From positions 20,864,021 through 20,928,020 of the forward strand of contig OZ025240.1 in the NCBI GenBank assembly GCA_964019155.1: a stretch of 64,000 nt of DNA, in the 5' to 3' direction. How positions within the stretch are numbered: the stretch's first letter is position 1; every line of letters starts with the position of its first letter. The notes beneath the pieces were generated by a model. It ran no database searches, was not told the origin of the DNA, and was given only the letters and a program-made list of their open reading frames with translations. This DNA is from Osedax fenrisi. Lineage: Eukaryota; Annelida; Polychaeta; Sabellida; Siboglinidae. Below, in pieces: positions 13,015 through 26,465 of this stretch. A program made the position numbers and the translations under genes.

Positions 13015-13167
13015 TAGGGGCGCTGCAACAAGGGGGATGGGGGATATGTCCCCCCACTTTAAAATCTAGGGGGACCTCCTATGTATAGGTCCCTCCTCCC
13101 ACTTTTACCAAAACATTTATTTTGATTGGTTGGTCCCCCAACATACAAAATCTTCCAAGCGCCCCTA
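13015..13167. mobile_element. hAT-type MITE, 153 bp, with 8-bp target duplication
   Basis: Ends TAGGGGCGCT and AGCGCCCCTA are exact inverted repeats. ATAATAAG flanks it on both sides (13007-13014 and 13168-13175). An 8-bp duplication and TAGGGG termini fit the hAT superfamily. No coding capacity. Identical copy at 63766-63918. Confidence 0.85.
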
Positions 13168-13380
13168 ATAATAAGATAACTCAATGATAAGTAAACTATT
13201 GATTTCACTAGTGATATAACTAGTGATATTCTCAATCACAATATTATTTACTTTCAACATACAAATTAATAAAATTGGTATACACGGTCAAGTTATCAGT
13301 TGGTTTATTTATTTTATTTCATTTAGAACCTCTTCGCTGAAAATTAAATCTTCGTAATCGTTATCTCCTTATTATGTTAA

Positions 13381-13501
13381 CATGGTTTTCCATATTAGGG
13401 CTATGTTATTTGTCCTATATTGTTCATTATTTATATTCTTCCTATAAAATAATTATTTCGCAAATATCCTAATATTCACTACCATATTTATGTAGATGAT
13501 C

Positions 13502-13556
<55 letters not shown>

Positions 13557-14060
13557 ACTTTCCTAGTTATAGTGATTATGATCAGATTCAAATGTATATG
13601 TTTAATTGTAATACTGATCTCACTGAATAGTTCTCTCATAACTCTATTTACTTAATTATGACTAAAACTGATACTATTATACTATCTAGACCCAGTTATC
13701 ATCTATCAATCACTCATCCTTTTTTAACATATATTCCTACTTATAAATCAATAACTACCCTTGGTTTCAATATAACCTCTCACCTTGACAACTCTACATA
13801 AATTAAGAACATGATACGCACTGTAAACTATTTTCTATATAATATTAGAAAATCTTATTATTAACTTACGTACGCCATGACAAAATGATTAAGTAACTCG
13901 CTAGTATTCAGTAGACTTATCTCTTGCTGTTCAATTATAATATTCATCATATTGATATTGATGGCGTTAGATTATCTTGTACTTAAGTACTTAAGAATTC
14001 TCACATGATTTCATCTAGGAATATATTGAAGGGTATAGGTAATAGTAGACATCATTGATG
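13381..14060 (+). pseudogene. Decayed L2/CR1-like LINE RT fragment
   Basis: One frame from 13381 reads HGFPY, stop, GYVICPILFIIYILP, stop, then KYPNIHYHIYVDDLHIY, which aligns with motifs B and C of the RT at 46515-48035. Directly after the YVDD codons (13489-13500) the sequence runs into a (TA)n tract at about 13505-13544. Beyond it, with frame changes, come MTKTDTIILS, ITTLGFN and NYFLYNIRK, the thumb region of the same family. Several stops and shifts make it a relic. The 5' part overlaps the start of unexplained A+T-rich DNA. Confidence 0.75.
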
Positions 14061-14487
14061 TACTCTAACCGTTGATTTGAACGAATTGTCTATGTTGTTA
14101 TAATGATGATTAGGTATATATGATAGGTATAGGACCTACCTATCCAGACTGAACTGGAATTGTTACTATATAAAGCTTTAATCATTGTAATTATTTCGTG
14201 ATGTATATCACACTTTTAAAGTATTGACCACAGTCCTATATGATATACTCTGTCAAATGCATTCATGAAATCAATGAAGTTATAGAACAGATTCGTATGG
14301 GAATCAAGATGCTTTTCTATAAGGGTTCTGATATTTGTAATATGTTCGATCGTATACGAGAGTATACTCAGTATACTGAGTACGGCGTACTCATTCCTTT
14401 CCAAAACCTTATGTGTTCCTCAGATATAATTGATTAGACTTGCGATGTTAACATGTTAGTGCTATAGGTTATACGTTAAAACTGCAT

Positions 14488-14665
14488 GTGTGGCTCAGTG
14501 GCTAGGGCTTCTGACACACAAGCAGTGGACACGAGTTCAAGCCTCGTCAGGATCATTAATTAATTTTGGGACATTAGAGCCATATATGGTTAAAAGTGAA
14601 AACTTATCTAAGTTCCATGATGGGATGAAAGGATTCCACCAAATAAAAATAACAAATAACAATAC
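14488..14665 (+). repeat. tRNA-derived SINE, copy 1
   Basis: tRNA-like head with A-box TGGCTCAGTGGCTAGGG (14491-14507) and B-box GAGTTCAAGCCTC (14533-14545), then a body with AGAGCCATATATGGTTA and a 3' end CCACCAAATAAAAATAACAA. A second copy at 27741-27990 shares head, body and tail but has an extra middle segment, so this copy carries an internal deletion of about 90 bp. Confidence 0.8.
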
Positions 14666-14679
14666 GTGTATTATATAAA

Positions 14680-15004
14680 CTATACCAGGGTTTATAAAGT
14701 AATAGTAATATTCAATTACTATTAAATCAAGAATGCCTCAATAGTTTCTATATCTACTTTAATTCGCGTGTATATTTTTTAATATAGTAATATCCCGGGG
14801 GTAATATATATTGAATATTTTTTAAATTATAATAACTGTAAAATATTAAAGATAGGTAACAAATACTACTTCAAACCATATGGTTTATTTGACAAATACC
14901 TACACGAGTCTACTCTGGTTTGTATTGTATTATATTGCTTATGTAATAATGTATAAAAATCAAATATTTATATAGTAATAGAAACATATTAATTAATTAA
15001 TTTA

Positions 15005-15043
<39 letters not shown>

Positions 15044-15150
15044 ACCTAGCTTATAGCTTAAGTATCATATATTATTATTTATGATTAATATTAATTTCCT
15101 AATGATACTATTTCACATAAACTATAGTTCCGATTATTATAATAGATAAG

Positions 15151-15211
<61 letters not shown>

Positions 15212-15840
15212 ATATATATATAGGAACATATATCTAAAGTTAATTATACAGTTTGGTATTCTATTGCTACAATTGTTAATATAAATATCCAATATACTAC
15301 CATGTTTTTATAGATTCTATTATTATTGTTATTATTATTTATTATTATTTATTATTAACCCTGATGTCAAATTGATTGCCTTATTTTTTAGTAATAATTA
15401 CAGTGTACTTACAGTTGTATTATTCTTCAGTTATAAGGTAAATTATTGTGTATTTTATATTCAAAAGAATATATATGTACTACTTTTATTTTATATTTGC
15501 TAAGGTAATTTCGTAATCGTATTTTGAAATTAATTTTTTAAAATAATAACGATATTTAATATCGTTATATCGATATTTAATATCGTTTATTAACGTTATA
15601 ATATAATATTATAATTATAAAATGATTAAATCATTATTTTATAATTATTATAATAACTTATTATAATGAAAAAGAATATTTTTCATTATTTCAATTGTTT
15701 TATATATATTTATTAAATTAATTTCATTTAATTTTAAAATAATATTTATATTTATCATATATATATTATTATTAAAATAGGTATTATTTATAGTGTATTA
15801 TGATAAGTATCAAATATTGCTCATTTAAATTTATCATAAT
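14680..15840. other. A+T-rich stretch with (TA)n tracts, no gene recognised
   Basis: TA tracts at about 15006-15041 and 15152-15211. Around 15550-15600 a short palindrome of ATATTTAATATCGTT words. No coding pattern. Confidence 0.6.
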
Positions 15841-16490
15841 TCATAATGAAATACATTTTATTTATAATTATTAAATGTGTATTATTAAAATTTATCATAA
15901 TTCATTTTTTTTAAAGTTATAAAATTGATCGTAATTCATTTATTTAGTATTATAAAATGTAAACCTTGATGTCTTATTTAAATGTATCATGATGAAATGA
16001 ATTTCATATTATTTATAATTAATAAATGTATATTATTTCAATTTATCATAATTCATTTTATGTATAGTTATCAAATTGATCGTAATTCATTTATTTAGGA
16101 TTATCAAATGTATAGTTATCAAATTGATCGTAATTCATTTATTTAGGATTATCAAATGTAAAACTTGGAGTATTATTTAAATGAATTTCATATTATTTAT
16201 AATTAATAAATATATATTATTTAAATTTATCATAATTCATTTTATGTATGCGGTACCATACATTATAATAACTATAATATTTATCAAATTGAGGGTAATT
16301 CATTTATTTAGGATTATCAAATGTAAACCTTGGTGTATTATTTAAATGTATCATGATGAAATGAATTTCATATTATTTATAATTAATAAATGTATATTAT
16401 TTCAATTTATCATAATTCATTTTATGTATAGTTATCAAATTGATATAAATTCATTTATTTAGGATTATCAAATGTAAACCTTGGTGTACG
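15840..16490. repeat. Imperfect tandem repeat, about 180-bp period
   Basis: The word GAATTTCATATTATTTATAA recurs at about 16000, 16186 and 16366, and ATTCATTTATTTAG several times between. About three and a half diverged units with internal deletions. Confidence 0.75.
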
Positions 16491-16638
16491 AAGTATTTGT
16501 TAAATACCGGCTCACTAAATGACAGGTTTTTAAAGTTATATAATTATATATATATTATTATAATAATTATATATATTTTTCAAATTTATCATAATTATAA
16601 AATAATAACATGGTTTATCATACACACTGTATATGGTA

Positions 16639-16688
<50 letters not shown>

Positions 16689-17068
16689 AAGATAATAATA
16701 TTATCGTCAGAATCAATTGATATATCCATTATTATTAATACTTATTTATATTTTTTAATTAAATGTAGTACTGTTTATATAAAATATATAATATAGTCTA
16801 TAGTATATCAAACTGATCCTATATTATATATAGTATATATTATTCACTAAGAATATGTTATTAATAAATTATAAAAGATTACAAATTGTTACAACATTTA
16901 AATATGTAAATCTTTACGAATACATGTTATGATAAACTTTATCATTAAGTGGTTTTAAAACAAATATTATATATCATAAGATAATATATTATATATAATA
17001 TAATTATACATTTTTATAATTTATATTAGTTATATATGTTAATATAAGTTTATACATATATAATATAC

Positions 17069-18155
17069 TAAATATTTTGCGAAGCAAAGATATAACACTC
17101 CCTATGCATGTAACATAATTTGTAATATCTGATGTCGCTGCTAACAGTAGTATCGAAACATTGAAATATATTTAGGTTCGGCTCTGTTTTCATATGAAAA
17201 CTTTTCATATAACAATGTTTTCATTGCTCTATTAAATTACATATAATATAAATTATCATTTACTCACCAAATATATCTTATAGCATTTAAAACATACATA
17301 TCATATTTGTTTGTTATATATTAGTAATGAACACTTAGTTTTCATCAATTAAGGGGAGGTCGCAGCGTTGAAAACGATAAATTTTCATAAAACAAAAAAA
17401 AAAATATTATTCCATAAAACTACCATTTAATTAGTAATTTAGTATCTGTGAAAAAATGGTATCCAAAAACGATCTATAAATCACATAAAAACATGTTTTT
17501 ATCACCATTCTCTATCTAAAAAAATATATAAGTGAAAAATACAAATGCAATTTATTAGATGATCAATATTTATGCTAGGTGTGTACGCATTAGAGTGGCT
17601 ACAGAAAAAACTATTGCAGCTTTTTTAATAATTGTTATTGTTATATAGAGAATATATTTATATGAATAATTGCAAAGAAGCATATTATAAAATTATTTAT
17701 ATAAGTTCATTTTATAATCAAAATACATAAAAAAATAAAATGTTATTTATATACATATATATATATATATATAATATAGTATATATTGAACATTTTATTC
17801 TTTACAAAGATGTATTTGTATAATATGAACATGATAAAAAAAAATTAGATCAATACACTGAATAGTTCTATTGTTAGCTTTATTGGTATATACCATGTAT
17901 ATGCCCATCTGTTACATGTGTTTTTGACTATTTGGGCGAGCGCTGAGACCTCCCCTTAAATACTAATTTAAAGCATATTATTTAACATTTTAAAAGTGTA
18001 TAGTTTTTTACGAATTTACATTATAAACAACACCTAGTTCCTAAAAGTAACCCGATATAGGTGGTACTGGCATATTTTGTATAAAAATTCGATAAACACG
18101 ATTTCGCATAAGTGTTATAATATAACAGTTATATCTTTCTTTAGAAAAATATTTG
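17069..18155 (-). mobile_element. Copy 1 of the CAAAGATTTT-TIR MITE family, split by another MITE
   Basis: Reverse-oriented relative of the elements at 20936-21390 and 41049-41502: its left end reads ATTTTGCGAAGCAAAGATATAAC and its right end is the degenerate inverse. It is the most diverged of the three copies. A TTAA-flanked element (17353-17955) lies in the middle. Confidence 0.8.
17353..17955. mobile_element. piggyBac-type MITE with TTAA target duplication
   Basis: Ends GGGGAGGTCGCAGCG and CGCTGAGACCTCCCC are inverted repeats with one mismatch in 15. TTAA flanks both sides (17349-17352, 17956-17959). The homologous MITE copies at 20936 and 41049 have no insertion at this site, which confirms the boundaries. 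No transposase. TTAA with short G-rich TIRs fits piggyBac; Kolobok is an alternative. Confidence 0.85.
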
Positions 18156-18159
18156 CTAT

Positions 18160-19515
18160 TACTATAATTTTATATTTTTCCAAACTTTATATAATATAAT
18201 ATAATATAATATGTTGATATAATTAAGTGTATTTATCTATAATATTACATTATAAGTTCATATATATATATATATACAATTTATGTAAAGTATACATGTT
18301 ATAACGATATATATAAATTATATAAATATATCATACCATATATTACGGTATTAATAATTTATGTATATTTCATATAGTACATGAGTCATGCTACGAATAA
18401 ATATTGATAACATATATTATATCGTTTATTATATATATATATAAAATTAATTCCATTATATAATACTAAGCAGTTGCACTAGTGAGTTAGCTAGTGAGTT
18501 AGCTAGTGAATTAGTTAGTTAATTAGTTAGTTAGTGAACTAGTTAGTTAGTGATATTAAATATATAAAATATGGATTGTGCGGATTATGCACCATAACCG
18601 CCTACAATTTAAATATAACTAATTATAGTATATCAAAATAATATAGTATATCAAAAACATAAAATACTTAAGGGGAGAGGTTCCCGTTCATCTAAACAAT
18701 GATATTATAGCTATATCTAAAAACGCTAAGGATACATAACTATTTGAGATAATTACATACTTTTTTGTTTATTCAATAGAAACTTTCGTCCATCATATAG
18801 GATCTTTCTTTATATAATTGTAGTTAATTTAAAATTGTGTAAAAAAAATAGTCTCCATTATTTAACTATTTATTTTTTATTTTTTTTCATTAAAATGTAT
18901 GTTTATCATACTTTATTTAATTAATATAAAATATAATAAATCCAACAGGATTCATATAGATGTATATGTTATACATTTACAGTAACAATTTCAGATAAAA
19001 ATAATAATAATCAAAAAGTAGTATGATTTGCATGTTGTTAATAAGTGAAAAAATAAAAACTTGAGAAAATTACATTCAAAGTTTAATATATAAAATTTAA
19101 GTTAATATAATACATACTTTACTATCAATTTCAAATAATTATTATATCGATTACGTTCATAAAACACTTTATATTGATATAAATATAATTTGAGAAATTT
19201 TACAAATTTATAAATAAGATATTAAACATGAAAAAATGTGATACTTTAACTGTACATTGTTATTGTTAAAATATAAATATTAATCATATTTTAACTCGCA
19301 CCCTTAATTGTAGAAATGATAAAAACATAGATGTATTTAATATTTTATCTATACATTTAGGTACACCCCCACTCAGGTATGGCCGTATGAATGGTTACCA
19401 TGGTATCTGGCTGAGAAATACTGTAATAGTCTGTATGTATGTTTGGTTAGAGATTAACAGAAAGGCTTAACTCTCAAGAAAGGGAGTTGATGTCTTAAAT
19501 GAAACTATATGTTTC

Positions 19516-19572
<57 letters not shown>

Positions 19573-20935
19573 ATCTTATTTAATGTAACATTATTTCTAA
19601 ATAAATAAAACTATAATTCAATTAGAAATTTGAATTTTTAGCTACAGAAGAATCTATTAAATATTTATATAAATAATATATGATTATATAATATGTAATA
19701 ATAATGTATTTTAATAACTAAATTAAAGATCTATAATAATATTGACCAATAAGTTGAAAAATTACAAACTGTACTTACTTTTACTTTTTTAATCATTGTA
19801 TAAACTTTCATATTTATTCCATATACAATTACACATACAAATTATATATATATAAACACACCTCCATACACAATGATAGGTAGGATAACTGCTTGGAGGA
19901 CCCTAGTTATGCTCTGCAATGTTTGATTGTTTCGAGTATCCGAAATGGCATTATAATTTAATCCGTAAACTGCACAATACCACATATTGATGGGAAACAG
20001 GTATGAACTAATATCCATTTGAAATCTCTGATATTATTTTATTAATTTATAAATATGACGTTAGGCTTAAAAATTGCCATATTTTAATTTCACTTAAAGC
20101 ATAATATGCATGAAAATAGATTATCCATATTAATATAATATTATATTTATGGTATAAATAAATATGAACTATATTCATAACATTTTGAAATAATACTTAT
20201 TTATACCAAAATAATGTGTTTTAATCAAAAAACGAAATATAAAACGAAAAATGAACTGTGACGTCATAGTAGGATCCCAAATATAAATTCTGGGATATTT
20301 GAATTTTAAATTTAAAAAATATTTTATTCAATTTTTATTTTATATTATATATAGTTAAATAATTGATAATTATTTCATAACTTTTGGATTCTATTTAAGT
20401 TATAAACAAACATTTAGATTTACAAAGGACAATAAAAATATTTAGATAGGTTTAGTAATTTGAAATATAAATGACGTATAATAATCAAAATAAATGAGGC
20501 TGTGAATTGTTCATTTTAATATAATAAATGTAATGTGAATCCAAGTATATAAATGTTATTTCTATATTATATAATGTACATATATATTCACTAATATTAA
20601 TAAGAATAACCTAATATATGTACATAATGTTATTAATTAATCAAATTACTAAGTATGATAAAACTTGAAAATATCGTAATTTGTATGACCTAAATATATA
20701 GGTGTATATTTAACTTCCTGATATGCATATTGCTTGCAATATATATTTCAATTAAAATTAGTAACTATGATCTATATTTAGATGGGAGTGACATATCATA
20801 TATAATATTGTATTTATATATATAATTCTATTTACATAATTATAATTTTTTTTATATATTTCATATATATATATTATATGTGTATATTATAAACTCATGT
20901 GTATTATACATTTTATATAAATATTATAATATAAC
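18160..20935. other. A+T-rich intergenic stretch, no gene recognised
   Basis: Holds a short run of GTTAGTTA-type repeats (about 18483-18550), a (TA)n tract (about 19519-19568) and two less A+T-rich patches (19360-19500, 19860-20010) without open frames or recognisable motifs. Confidence 0.5.
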
Positions 20936-21390
20936 CAAAGATTTTCCGAAGGAAAGATATAACACTTACGCGAAATCGTGTAATTCGAATTTGTATACAA
21001 AATACCCCAGTGCCACCTATAAGCGGGTTACTTTTAGGAACTATTTGTTGTTTATAATGTAAATTCATATTTAACTATACACTTTTAAAATATTAAATAA
21101 TATGCTATAAATTAATATTTATATGATGAAAACTAAGTTTTCATTACTAATATATAACAAACAAATATTATATGTATGTTTTAAATGCTATAAGTATATA
21201 TTTAGTAAGTAAAAGCTAATTTATATTGAATGTAATTTAATAGAGCAATGAAAACATTGTTGTATGCAAACAGAGCCGAACCTAAATCTATTTCAGTGAT
21301 TTCGATACTACTGCTAGCAGAGGCAGGGGATATTACTAAATTATGTTGCATGCATAGGGAGTGTTATATCTTTGCTTCGCAAAATCTTTG
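20936..21390 (+). mobile_element. Copy 2 of the CAAAGATTTT-TIR MITE family, 455 bp
   Basis: Starts CAAAGATTTTCCGAAGG and ends with the near-exact inverse (CGCAAAATCTTTG). TIRs are about 31 bp. A 7-bp direct repeat, ATATAAC, flanks it (20929-20935, 21391-21397). No coding capacity. Confidence 0.9.
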
Positions 21391-21984
21391 ATATAACTTT
21401 ATATTGTAATCATTTATTATTTAATATAAGAATTTTTACTATAATATTGTATATATGCAAACATTACTTATATAACAGAGTTGTACAAAGTAATTATCCA
21501 TATGACATTATTTAAAATAGATTTAATCTTTAGTTATATGTGAACTATACAATAAATTAGTGCATGAGAAATGCCATAAGACATATGGTTAAATAGTTTT
21601 TTAATCACAATTTATGGTAAGTAAGCTATATAATTTAAAGTAAACTTTGATATTTTAATGAAGGCGAACTTGATGAAATAGTATATAAATATATAGAGGA
21701 TAGTGATAATTATACAGGATTAACTGGATACAAGTTTCAAAAATGACAAATCGTAATAGCGTATAACCAAGAATATATAATATAAGAATTATAAAATTCA
21801 ATTTAATCGTAGAATATTTTCCAAGAACACAACAATTTTGCGAAGCATTTCATATAATATATAATACACTCATTCAACTAACAAAATTACAGAAATTTTT
21901 TTTTGTATGTTCAACATGAATTAAAGTAAATTATCAAATATACAAAAAATAGTAATATTATTAATAATTTATATATTAAAATTA

Positions 21985-22325
21985 ATAGTATGTATAAGAA
22001 AAATATATAATATTGAAGATAAAATATATCATATTAATTTAAACTAATTATGATTTATATTGTATATTTTAAGTGGGTATCCCTCTACAAGTATTTCCGA
22101 CAAATTACCGGAAATATTGTAACTTTAAAATGATTTTCTATAAAGTTGTAATGGGTACCCCCTTTAAAGTTACTATATTTCCGGCAATTTGCCGAATATA
22201 CTAGTAGTGGGATACCCCTTAAAATATATAATATAAATATATTGTAAATCATAATTAGTTTACATTAATATGATGTATTTTTCAATATTATATATTTTTT
22301 GAAAATAATGAAATCAATTAATTTT
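21985..22325. repeat. Long imperfect palindrome with TTAA-bounded core
   Basis: Two arms of about 150 bp face each other around 22145. The core (about 22072-22220) starts TTAAGTGGGTATCCC and ends GGGATACCCCTTAA and contains CAAATTACCGGAAATA in inverted pairs. The flanks outside the TTAA words are also inverted copies, so either the whole is one hairpin element or a TTAA MITE lies in a palindrome. Confidence 0.75.
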
Positions 22326-22545
22326 TATATAATTAAAAATTACATTAATTATTTATTTATTCTTAGAAATTATTAAATATATAAAATTAGTATAAAAAAT
22401 TATTACATAGTACATTTTTAATATATTTAATATCATTTTTAATTATAAAGAAATCATTATTTAATAATTCCTGAGAATAAATCCATAATTAATGTCATTT
22501 TTAATTATATAAAAAATGAATTGATATTAATATTTACAAAAAATT
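22318..22545. repeat. Second inverted repeat
   Basis: ATATAATTAAAAATTACATT at about 22336-22355 and its inverse at about 22483-22510 form arms of about 60 bp around an A+T-rich loop. Confidence 0.5.
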
Positions 22546-22969
22546 ATAAATATATGTATAATTTATATATCAAAATTAATAAAAATTTATATGTTATCCC
22601 AAAAGGATGATATCATATAAAACTGATATAATGTCCACATGATATACTATTTAAATAGGTACATCAGTGTGCATACAATACATGCATTTACATGTTAATA
22701 GAATACTAGTAAGTACAAAGCCTCATTAAAAGATCATTTTATATACAATTTATATTCAATGATACATTTATTTTTGTAAAATACAGATAAAGCTACATTA
22801 TATATATATAAAGCTACATTATTATGATTAGTTTTTTTTTAATATAATTTATTTCAAAGTATATATTATATATTTATTATTAAAATATGTCCACCTATAT
22901 TGTCTCTTCACTTATATATATAATTATATTTATACAAATATTATATCATAATTTATTCATATACTTTTT

Positions 22970-24745
22970 GCATAACCAAACCTCAAGATAAAGTTAAATC
23001 TACTAAAATCAAACAAAATCAAATTAATGATAGAACCATGTTTAATCTGTTTGAAATTTTAAAAAAAAACAAACTGGGAATTCATAAAAACTAACGATAC
23101 AGAAAAATCTTGGAATTTATTCTTGGAATACTTTATCTTAAATTTTGATAGATACTGTCCAAAAATTAATAAAGCCTCCCACAAAAATAAACTCATTCCA
23201 TGGAATACTCGAGATCTTAAAAAGGCTTGTAGAAAAAAACAGATATTATATAAAAAATATAAAATATCTAAATCTGAAAATGACTTATTTATTTACAAAA
23301 TTTTTAAAAATAATACAACATCTTTAGTTCGAGAAGCTAAGAAAAAGTATTATTCAAATCTGTTAAAAAATTGCTCTGATACAAAAAATACATGGAATGT
23401 ACTAAATAATTTACTTAATGTTAAAAAAAATTCAAACAACTACCTGACAATTTTAATGTAAATAATGTGAATATTGTTGATTCTAAACAAATTGCTAATG
23501 AATTTAATTCTTTTTTTAGAGACATTGGTTCTAATTTAGATAATAATATAAATAATTGTAATGATGATGACTTTAAATTCTTTTTACCTGAACCTAATAT
23601 ACATAGTTTTTTTTTAACACCAGTAAGTTCAGAGGAAATTATTAAAGTATTAAATGAATTCAAACCAAAAAAATCAAGAGATCATTATGGCATATCCATG
23701 CAGTTACTTAAATGTATTTTTCCTGTATTGGTTTATCCATTTGTTTTTCTTGTAAATTTATCTTTTGAATCAGGCGTTGTACCGGATTTCTTAAAATTAT
23801 CAAATATTATCCCTTTACACAAAACTGGTGATGATACATTTTTTAATAACTATCGTCCAATTTCTCTCACCTGTCAATTCGCAAAGATTTTAGAAAAAAT
23901 ATTTTATTCTCGCTTTTATAGTTTTTTATCATCTTTTAATATATTATCTCCTTCTCAATTTGGTTTTAGGAAAGGATACAGTACATCACATGCAATATTT
24001 AACCTCCAGTCACAAATCAGTACCTGTTTTAATAATAACAATGTTGGCGCAATAATCTTTATTGATTTAAAAAAAGCATTTGACACAGTTAATCACAGAA
24101 TATTACTTTTTAAATTAAAAAATATTGGAGTACGAGGCATTGCACTTAACTGGATAATGAGCTATTTAACAAATAGATATCAACAGTGTATATATAATGA
24201 TGTAATTTCAGATAAACTAAAAGTCATAACGGGTGTACCCCAAGGCACCATCCTAGGACCCATTTTATTTTTAATTTATATTAATGATATTACAAAATCA
24301 TCTTCTTTATGTAAGTTTACCATGTTCGCAGATGATACTACTTTATATTTTGAAAATACATCAGCCGAATTACTTAATTATATTTGTCAAACTGAATTAA
24401 AAAATATTAATAAATGGTTAATATATAATAGGTTATCATTAAATTTAAATAAAACTTGCTTTATGTCTATTAATTCAAGAACTATTATAAATATAAATTT
24501 AAATAACAGAAATATTGAAAGAGTTACATTTTATAAATTTTTAGGCGTAATTATAGACGATATATTAAACTGGAAACAACATATCTTGTTTTTAAAATCA
24601 AAACTAAAAAAAATCATATGGATTACCAACATTATTTCCAAATTTATAAATAAAAAAGCATTACTTCATATATATAATTCCATATTCTTGCCTCATATAA
24701 AGTATTGTAACATATTTTGGGGAAATACATATAAATCTAATGTAT
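22970..24745 (+). pseudogene. LINE of FADD type (Jockey/CR1 superfamily), truncated at both ends
   Basis: Coding sequence runs from the endonuclease-RT linker (INDRTMFNLFEI, then WEFIKTND, IPWNTRDLKKA, REAKKKYYSNLLKN) into a complete RT core: NYRPISLTCQFAKILEK, FGFRKGYST, motif A IFIDLKKAFDTVNH, motif B GVPQGTILGPILF, motif C FADD (24325-24336), INKWLIYNRLSLNLNK and FLGVIIDD. Two frame changes sit in A-runs (about 23062-23070 and 23421-23428). The 3' end is lost after YCNIFWGNTYKSN. Apart from the two shifts the RT core has no stop, so this copy is younger than the relics at 13.4, 30 and 48 kb. FADD and the linker distinguish it from the YADD families here; exact clade not assigned. Confidence 0.85.
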
Positions 24746-24749
24746 CATG

Positions 24750-25620
24750 CATATTTTATTTACTAATAAATAATTAAAAGCCACTCATAAATAATGAGAA
24801 TTTTTTTGAAATATATTTAAAATATTTGTTGACATTTTATAAAAAAAAATGTATACATTTTAATAAAAATATTTTATAATATTTTTTGAAATATAATATC
24901 ATAAATATAATAATATCATAATAATAATATAATATAATATCCACTAATTTATTAAATATTAAAAAAAAATGTATACATAAATCAAAAAACCTAATAATTA
25001 ATAATTTCCAAAACAAAATATTTTTATAAATAACATGTCTTTCTTAATAAATCCCTCCAGTTAATAATTATATCTACAAATGTAAAGCCCTCATGTATAC
25101 AATTATTTATTAATTATAATTAAATATTTCCAAATAAAAAATTATATATTTATAAATAATTAAAAGTCTTAAATATTACAACTATTATCTTTATTACAGT
25201 ATGATTCATCATAATCGAGAATTGTGGTTAAAGTTCTTTAAAAGATGAGAAGATTTCCCTGTACTCAATACTACAAGATGAATTATGTAATGTTAGTATG
25301 AATGAACTATAATATATACCTCAATTAGTTATCTGTAATGATAAATAATTTAAATTATACAAATTACAAAGATCTCCATAATATAAAATTATTTATATTT
25401 TATTTTCTTTACTATTATTAATTAACTATTTCCATAGAAAAAATTATATTTTAATAAATAATTAAAAGCCCCTCATAAATAATTAAAAGATAACATTATT
25501 TATTAATTATTATCTAATAAATATTACATTTATTTTTTAATATATTTATTACAGTCTGAACTAAGTACTTAAGAATGGTGGTTAAAGTTCTTAAATAGAT
25601 GAGAAGATTTCCCCAATCGA
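24750..25620. repeat. Diverged tandem repeats of about 350 bp
   Basis: TAAATAATTAAAAGCC recurs near 24766, 25155 and 25455, and GTGGTTAAAGTTCTT...GATGAGAAGATTTCCC near 25215 and 25578. The end of the 22970 LINE runs into the first unit. Confidence 0.6.
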
Positions 25621-25985
25621 AGTTTCGACCAACGATATTGGCCAGGCAATTGGAGATTTATTGTGGCATAGGTCTAACAAAAGACTTAAACCAAATAAAT
25701 GTTTAAATGATGTAATGTTTTATTTCTATTTTCATATAATATATACGTAAACAAATAAGTATGTCTTCACTGTCCTCAAGACTCACTGTCCTCAAGACCG
25801 TCGTCTGTGTAGTGGGTTCCAATGTAATACTTCAATCACTTATGTTTCTCCAGCAGTGACCGGAGTACCTCAGTCGTTGTTCGCGTATTGTATCGGTTAT
25901 TCTTGGAATGCTGCCTAGAACTCATTATTTGTTATGTGGTCTCTCCATGATTTGATTAGTTAAATTTTATATATAATAAACATAA
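25620..25985. other. Less A+T-rich spacer, no gene recognised
   Basis: Contains a direct duplication of CTCACTGTCCTCAAGA-type sequence (about 25768-25800). No open frame or motif recognised. Confidence 0.4.
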
Positions 25986-26465
25986 TATGAATGTAGAATT
26001 TACTAGTACAAGCTATGTAGAATCTATATCGAAATCATGTAACCAGCCACATAATATGAGTGTAGAAGCTATGTAGAATATATGTCTAAATCGTGTAACC
26101 AGCAACATAATATGAGTGTAGAAGCTATGTAGAATCTATGTCTAAATCGTGTAACCAGCAACATAATATGAATGTAGAAGCTATGTAGAATCTATGTCTA
26201 AATCGTGTAACTAGCAACATAATATGAGTGTAGAAGCTATGTAGAATCTATGTCTAAATCGTGTAACCAGCAACATAATATGAATGTAGAAGCTATGTAG
26301 AATCTATGTCTAAATCGTGTAACTAGCAACATAATATGAGTGTAGAAGCTATGTAGAATCTATGTCTAAATCGTGTAACCACAACATAATATGAATGTAG
26401 AAGCTATGTAGAATCTATGTCTAAATCGTGTAACTAGCAACATAATATGAGTGTAGAAACCATGT
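25985..26465. repeat. 56-bp minisatellite with 112-bp higher-order period
   Basis: ACATAATATGA starts at 26049, 26105, 26161, 26217, 26273 and 26329, then about 26384 and 26440. Variant words alternate (GAGTGT/GAATGT and AACCAG/AACTAG), so units alternate A-B-A-B. The flank at 26466-26640 continues CTACATA-rich sequence and ends AAATTGTTTGTAGGGT. Confidence 0.9.

Larger units (their letters stand above)
12096..13249. repeat. Left copy of a 1154-bp direct repeat (partner 62847-64000)
   Basis: From TTTATATAATTTGACTTCAG onward, every line I compared matches 62847-64000 with constant offset 50751. It contains a 92-bp minisatellite and a hAT-type MITE. The partner ends only because the window ends. 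Just upstream, 12030-12095 is an older imperfect copy of 12145-12230. Confidence 0.9.

Noticed and set aside
14488..14560. Functional tRNA gene
   Set aside because: A- and B-boxes are present but the stems do not pair and a SINE body follows directly.
18669..19316. Second TTAA-flanked element (TTAAGGGGAGAGG to CGCACCCTTAA)
   Set aside because: TTAA is at both ends but the terminal repeats match poorly; G-rich start alone is not enough.
25985..26465. CRISPR array
   Set aside because: The 56-bp units are contiguous with no unique spacers, no cas genes are present and the genome is eukaryotic.
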